Source: Anaerolineales bacterium
GTDB lineage: Bacteria; Chloroflexota; Anaerolineae; Anaerolineales; DRMV01
Length of the DNA: 64,000 bases
Direction: 5' to 3'
NCBI GenBank assembly: GCA_027023425.1
Contig: JALVVL010000007.1
Coordinates: forward strand, 1 to 64,000
Shown here in pieces: positions 62,709 to 64,000 of the stretch; the first letter of the stretch is position 1; the number at the start of each line of letters is the position of its first letter. Below the pieces are notes generated by a model. It saw only the letters and a list, made by a program, of their open reading frames with translations. It ran no database searches and was not told the DNA's origin. Both the position numbers and the translations under genes were made by a program.

Positions 62709-63260
62709 ATGACCAAGATGAGACTTGAAGAGAAGTACAAAAACGAAGTGGTGCCGGCCTTGGTAAAAATGTTCGGCTACAAGAACATTATGCAGGTGCC
62801 GCGCATCACCAAAATTGTGGTCAATATCGGCTTGGGCGAGGCGTTAGACAACCCCAAGGCGATAGACCACGCGGTGGAAGATATTATGACCATCACCGGT
62901 CAGCGCCCCATTGTTACCAAAGCCCGCAAAAGCGTTGCGGCTTTCAAACTGCGCGAAGGTCGCCCCATAGGCGTCAAAGTTACCCTGCGCGGCGCCAAAA
63001 TGTGGGCGTTCCTTGACCGGTTGATGAACGTTGCCCTGCCCCGGGTGCGCGACTTCCGCGGCGTTTCGCCCAATGCCTTTGACGGCCGCGGCAACTACAC
63101 CTTGGGGCTGCGCGAGCAACTCATCTTCCCTGAAATTGACTACGACAAAATTGACAAAGCCCGCGGCATGGAGGTTACCATTGTAACCACCGCCAAAACC
63201 GATGAAGAAGGTCGGCAACTGTTGGCTTTGCTCGGTATGCCGTTCAAGAAGGAAGGATAG
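62709..63260 (+). CDS. rplE: Ribosomal protein L5
   Basis: 183 residues. [85 protein letters not shown] are diagnostic for L5, which binds 5S rRNA. GGAGAG lies six bases before ATG 62709. Confidence 0.98.
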   Translation: MTKMRLEEKYKNEVVPALVKMFGYKNIMQVPRITKIVVNIGLGEALDNPKAIDHAVEDIMTITGQRPIVTKARKSVAAFKLREGRPIGVKVTLRGAKMWAFLDRLMNVALPRVRDFRGVSPNAFDGRGNYTLGLREQLIFPEIDYDKIDKARGMEVTIVTTAKTDEEGRQLLALLGMPFKKEG

Positions 63261-63264
63261 CGAA

Positions 63265-63447
63265 ATGGCCAAAAAGAGCATGATTTACCGCGAAAAACGG
63301 CGAAAGTACCCAACCCGTGTGCGCAACCGCTGCCGCATTTGCGGGCGGCCGCGTGGCTACATGCGCAAATTCGGGGTATGCCGCATTTGTTTCCGCGAAT
63401 TGGCCTTAGAGGGTAAAATCCCCGGCGTCACCAAGGCATCTTGGTAG
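63265..63447 (+). CDS. rpsZ: Ribosomal protein S14, zinc-binding (type Z)
   Basis: 60 residues, the short form of S14 with CRICGRPRG and CRICFRELA (four zinc ligands). ATG 63265 was chosen because an earlier in-frame start at 63202 lies inside rplE. AAGGAAGG precedes it. It assembles into the 30S head. Confidence 0.96.
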   Translation: MAKKSMIYREKRRKYPTRVRNRCRICGRPRGYMRKFGVCRICFRELALEGKIPGVTKASW

Positions 63448-63466
63448 TCGGGCGGAGGTGGTAACG

Positions 63467-63883
63467 ATGACAATGACCGATCCCATTGCGGATATGCTGA
63501 CGCGCATTCGCAACGCACAAATGGCGGGGCATCCGCGTGTGGAAATGCCCAGTTCTAAGATGAAGGTAGCCATTGCCAAAATCCTCAAAGAGGAAGGCTA
63601 CATTGACGGCTACCACGTGACTCAAGACAAAGACCGCCCCAGCCACAAAACCTTGACCATTCGCCTGAAGTACGTGGGCGAACGCCGCCACCGCCGTCCG
63701 GTTATTGAAGGGCTGGAGCGCGTGAGCAAGCCCGGGCGCCGCGTTTACGCAGGCAAGAAAGACCTGCCTTGGGTGCGCTCCGGCTTGGGCATTGCAATTG
63801 TGAGCACCCCTAAAGGCGTGATGACCAGCGAACGGGCACGCAAGTTGGGCGTTGGCGGCGAGGTTATCTGCAAAATCTGGTAA
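63467..63883 (+). CDS. rpsH: Ribosomal protein S8
   Basis: 138 residues. [62 protein letters not shown] and [28 protein letters not shown] match S8, a central-domain assembly protein and, in E. coli, the spc-operon regulator. GGAGG lies eight bases before ATG 63467. Confidence 0.98.
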   Translation: MTMTDPIADMLTRIRNAQMAGHPRVEMPSSKMKVAIAKILKEEGYIDGYHVTQDKDRPSHKTLTIRLKYVGERRHRRPVIEGLERVSKPGRRVYAGKKDLPWVRSGLGIAIVSTPKGVMTSERARKLGVGGEVICKIW

Positions 63884-63902
63884 AGCGAAATTTCGGAACG
63901 AC

Positions 63903-63926
63903 CTGAAGCGCCAACGGCGACTTCAG
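63903..63926 (+). promoter_or_regulatory. Hairpin in the rpsH-rplF spacer
   Basis: CTGAAG and CTTCAG enclose an inner GCC-aac-GGC stem in this 63-bp spacer. It ends shortly before the GAAAGGAGG that serves rplF. No other feature is seen. Confidence 0.45.
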
Positions 63927-63946
63927 TGGCCGAAAGGAGGTAGAAC

Positions 63947-64000
63947 GTGTCTCGTATTGGACGATTGCCCGTCCCTGTGCCCGAAGGGGTGCAGGTGAAG
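63947..64000 (+). CDS. rplF: Ribosomal protein L6, N-terminal fragment
   Basis: Only 18 codons are in the window: SRIGRLPVPVPEGVQVK, the conserved start of L6. The start is GTG 63947, with AAAGGAGG upstream. The gene runs off the right edge. It continues the spc gene order after rpsH. Confidence 0.95.
   Translation, partial: MSRIGRLPVPVPEGVQVK

Noticed and set aside
1-64000. tRNA, rRNA or riboswitch genes
   Set aside because: I scanned the gaps for tRNA T-loop signatures, rRNA segments and common riboswitch cores and saw none. A covariance-model search would be more sensitive.

Overview
The window (about 58% GC, 64 kb) looks like a chromosomal contig of a Chloroflexota bacterium, probably Anaerolineae-like. 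This is inferred from the mix of eukaryote-type Ser/Thr kinase signalling, many Pro/Thr-linker lipoproteins, no outer-membrane genes, a zinc-ribbon form of L24, a 4-Cys S14, and long intergenic gaps filled with short word-like repeats. Nothing in the window proves the taxonomy.

Layout. 1-1.6 kb: an IS5-type transposase tail, then a frameshifted IS110-family transposase with a structured upstream region. 2.2-5.3 kb (minus): Trm112-like protein, GH114-type lipoprotein and VanW-domain wall protein. 5.9-10.5 kb (plus): RNase III, an HD-GYP response regulator, a secreted zincin-like protein and the phosphatidylethanolamine pair psd-pssA. 10.5-18.4 kb (minus): FmdB zinc ribbon, Hsp20, an OmpR-type regulator and a compact signalling operon (kinase with an 8-blade PQQ propeller, DNA methyltransferase, PP2C phosphatase, DnaJ-VWA fusion, FHA protein, small conserved protein). 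18.6-26.5 kb (plus): two paralogous lipoproteins, MtaB, HIT protein, RecD2, YvcK. 26.5-39.6 kb (minus): SAM methyltransferase, PLD-like lipoprotein, a class A PBP homologue that has lost its catalytic motifs, LCP wall ligase, HAS-barrel/NurA pair, phosphoribosyltransferase, MEMO1-family protein, Lon-like protease. 39.8-51.8 kb (mostly plus): 2-hydroxyacid dehydrogenase, ICMT-like methyltransferase, SDR, DUF115-like protein, GNAT, NAD kinase (minus), two tandem DegV proteins and two conserved unknowns. 52.1-64 kb (plus): an unbroken str-S10-spc ribosomal supercluster from rpsL to the first codons of rplF.

How it works together. The ribosomal block has one near-consensus sigma-70 promoter before rpsL and a second between rpsJ and rplC. 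The second drives a roughly 220-nt leader with three consecutive stem structures, a candidate autoregulatory RNA. The signalling operon has a TATAAT promoter and a strong Shine-Dalgarno placed for an unusual CTG start. The kinase, phosphatase and FHA reader form a complete phospho-signalling loop, joined by a chaperone-linked VWA protein and a DNA methyltransferase.

A second theme is the intergenic repeats. At least five word families (CCACAGATTACACAGATT-like, CGCCAAGGACGCCAAGG-like, ACGACCCAACGACCTA-like, TTGAGGTACTGAGGGATTG-like, GCGAATTGCGAGTT-like) occupy most non-ribosomal gaps. In mtaB, recD2, the PBP homologue and one degV gene they supply the stop codon or last residues. None is seen inside the ribosomal block.
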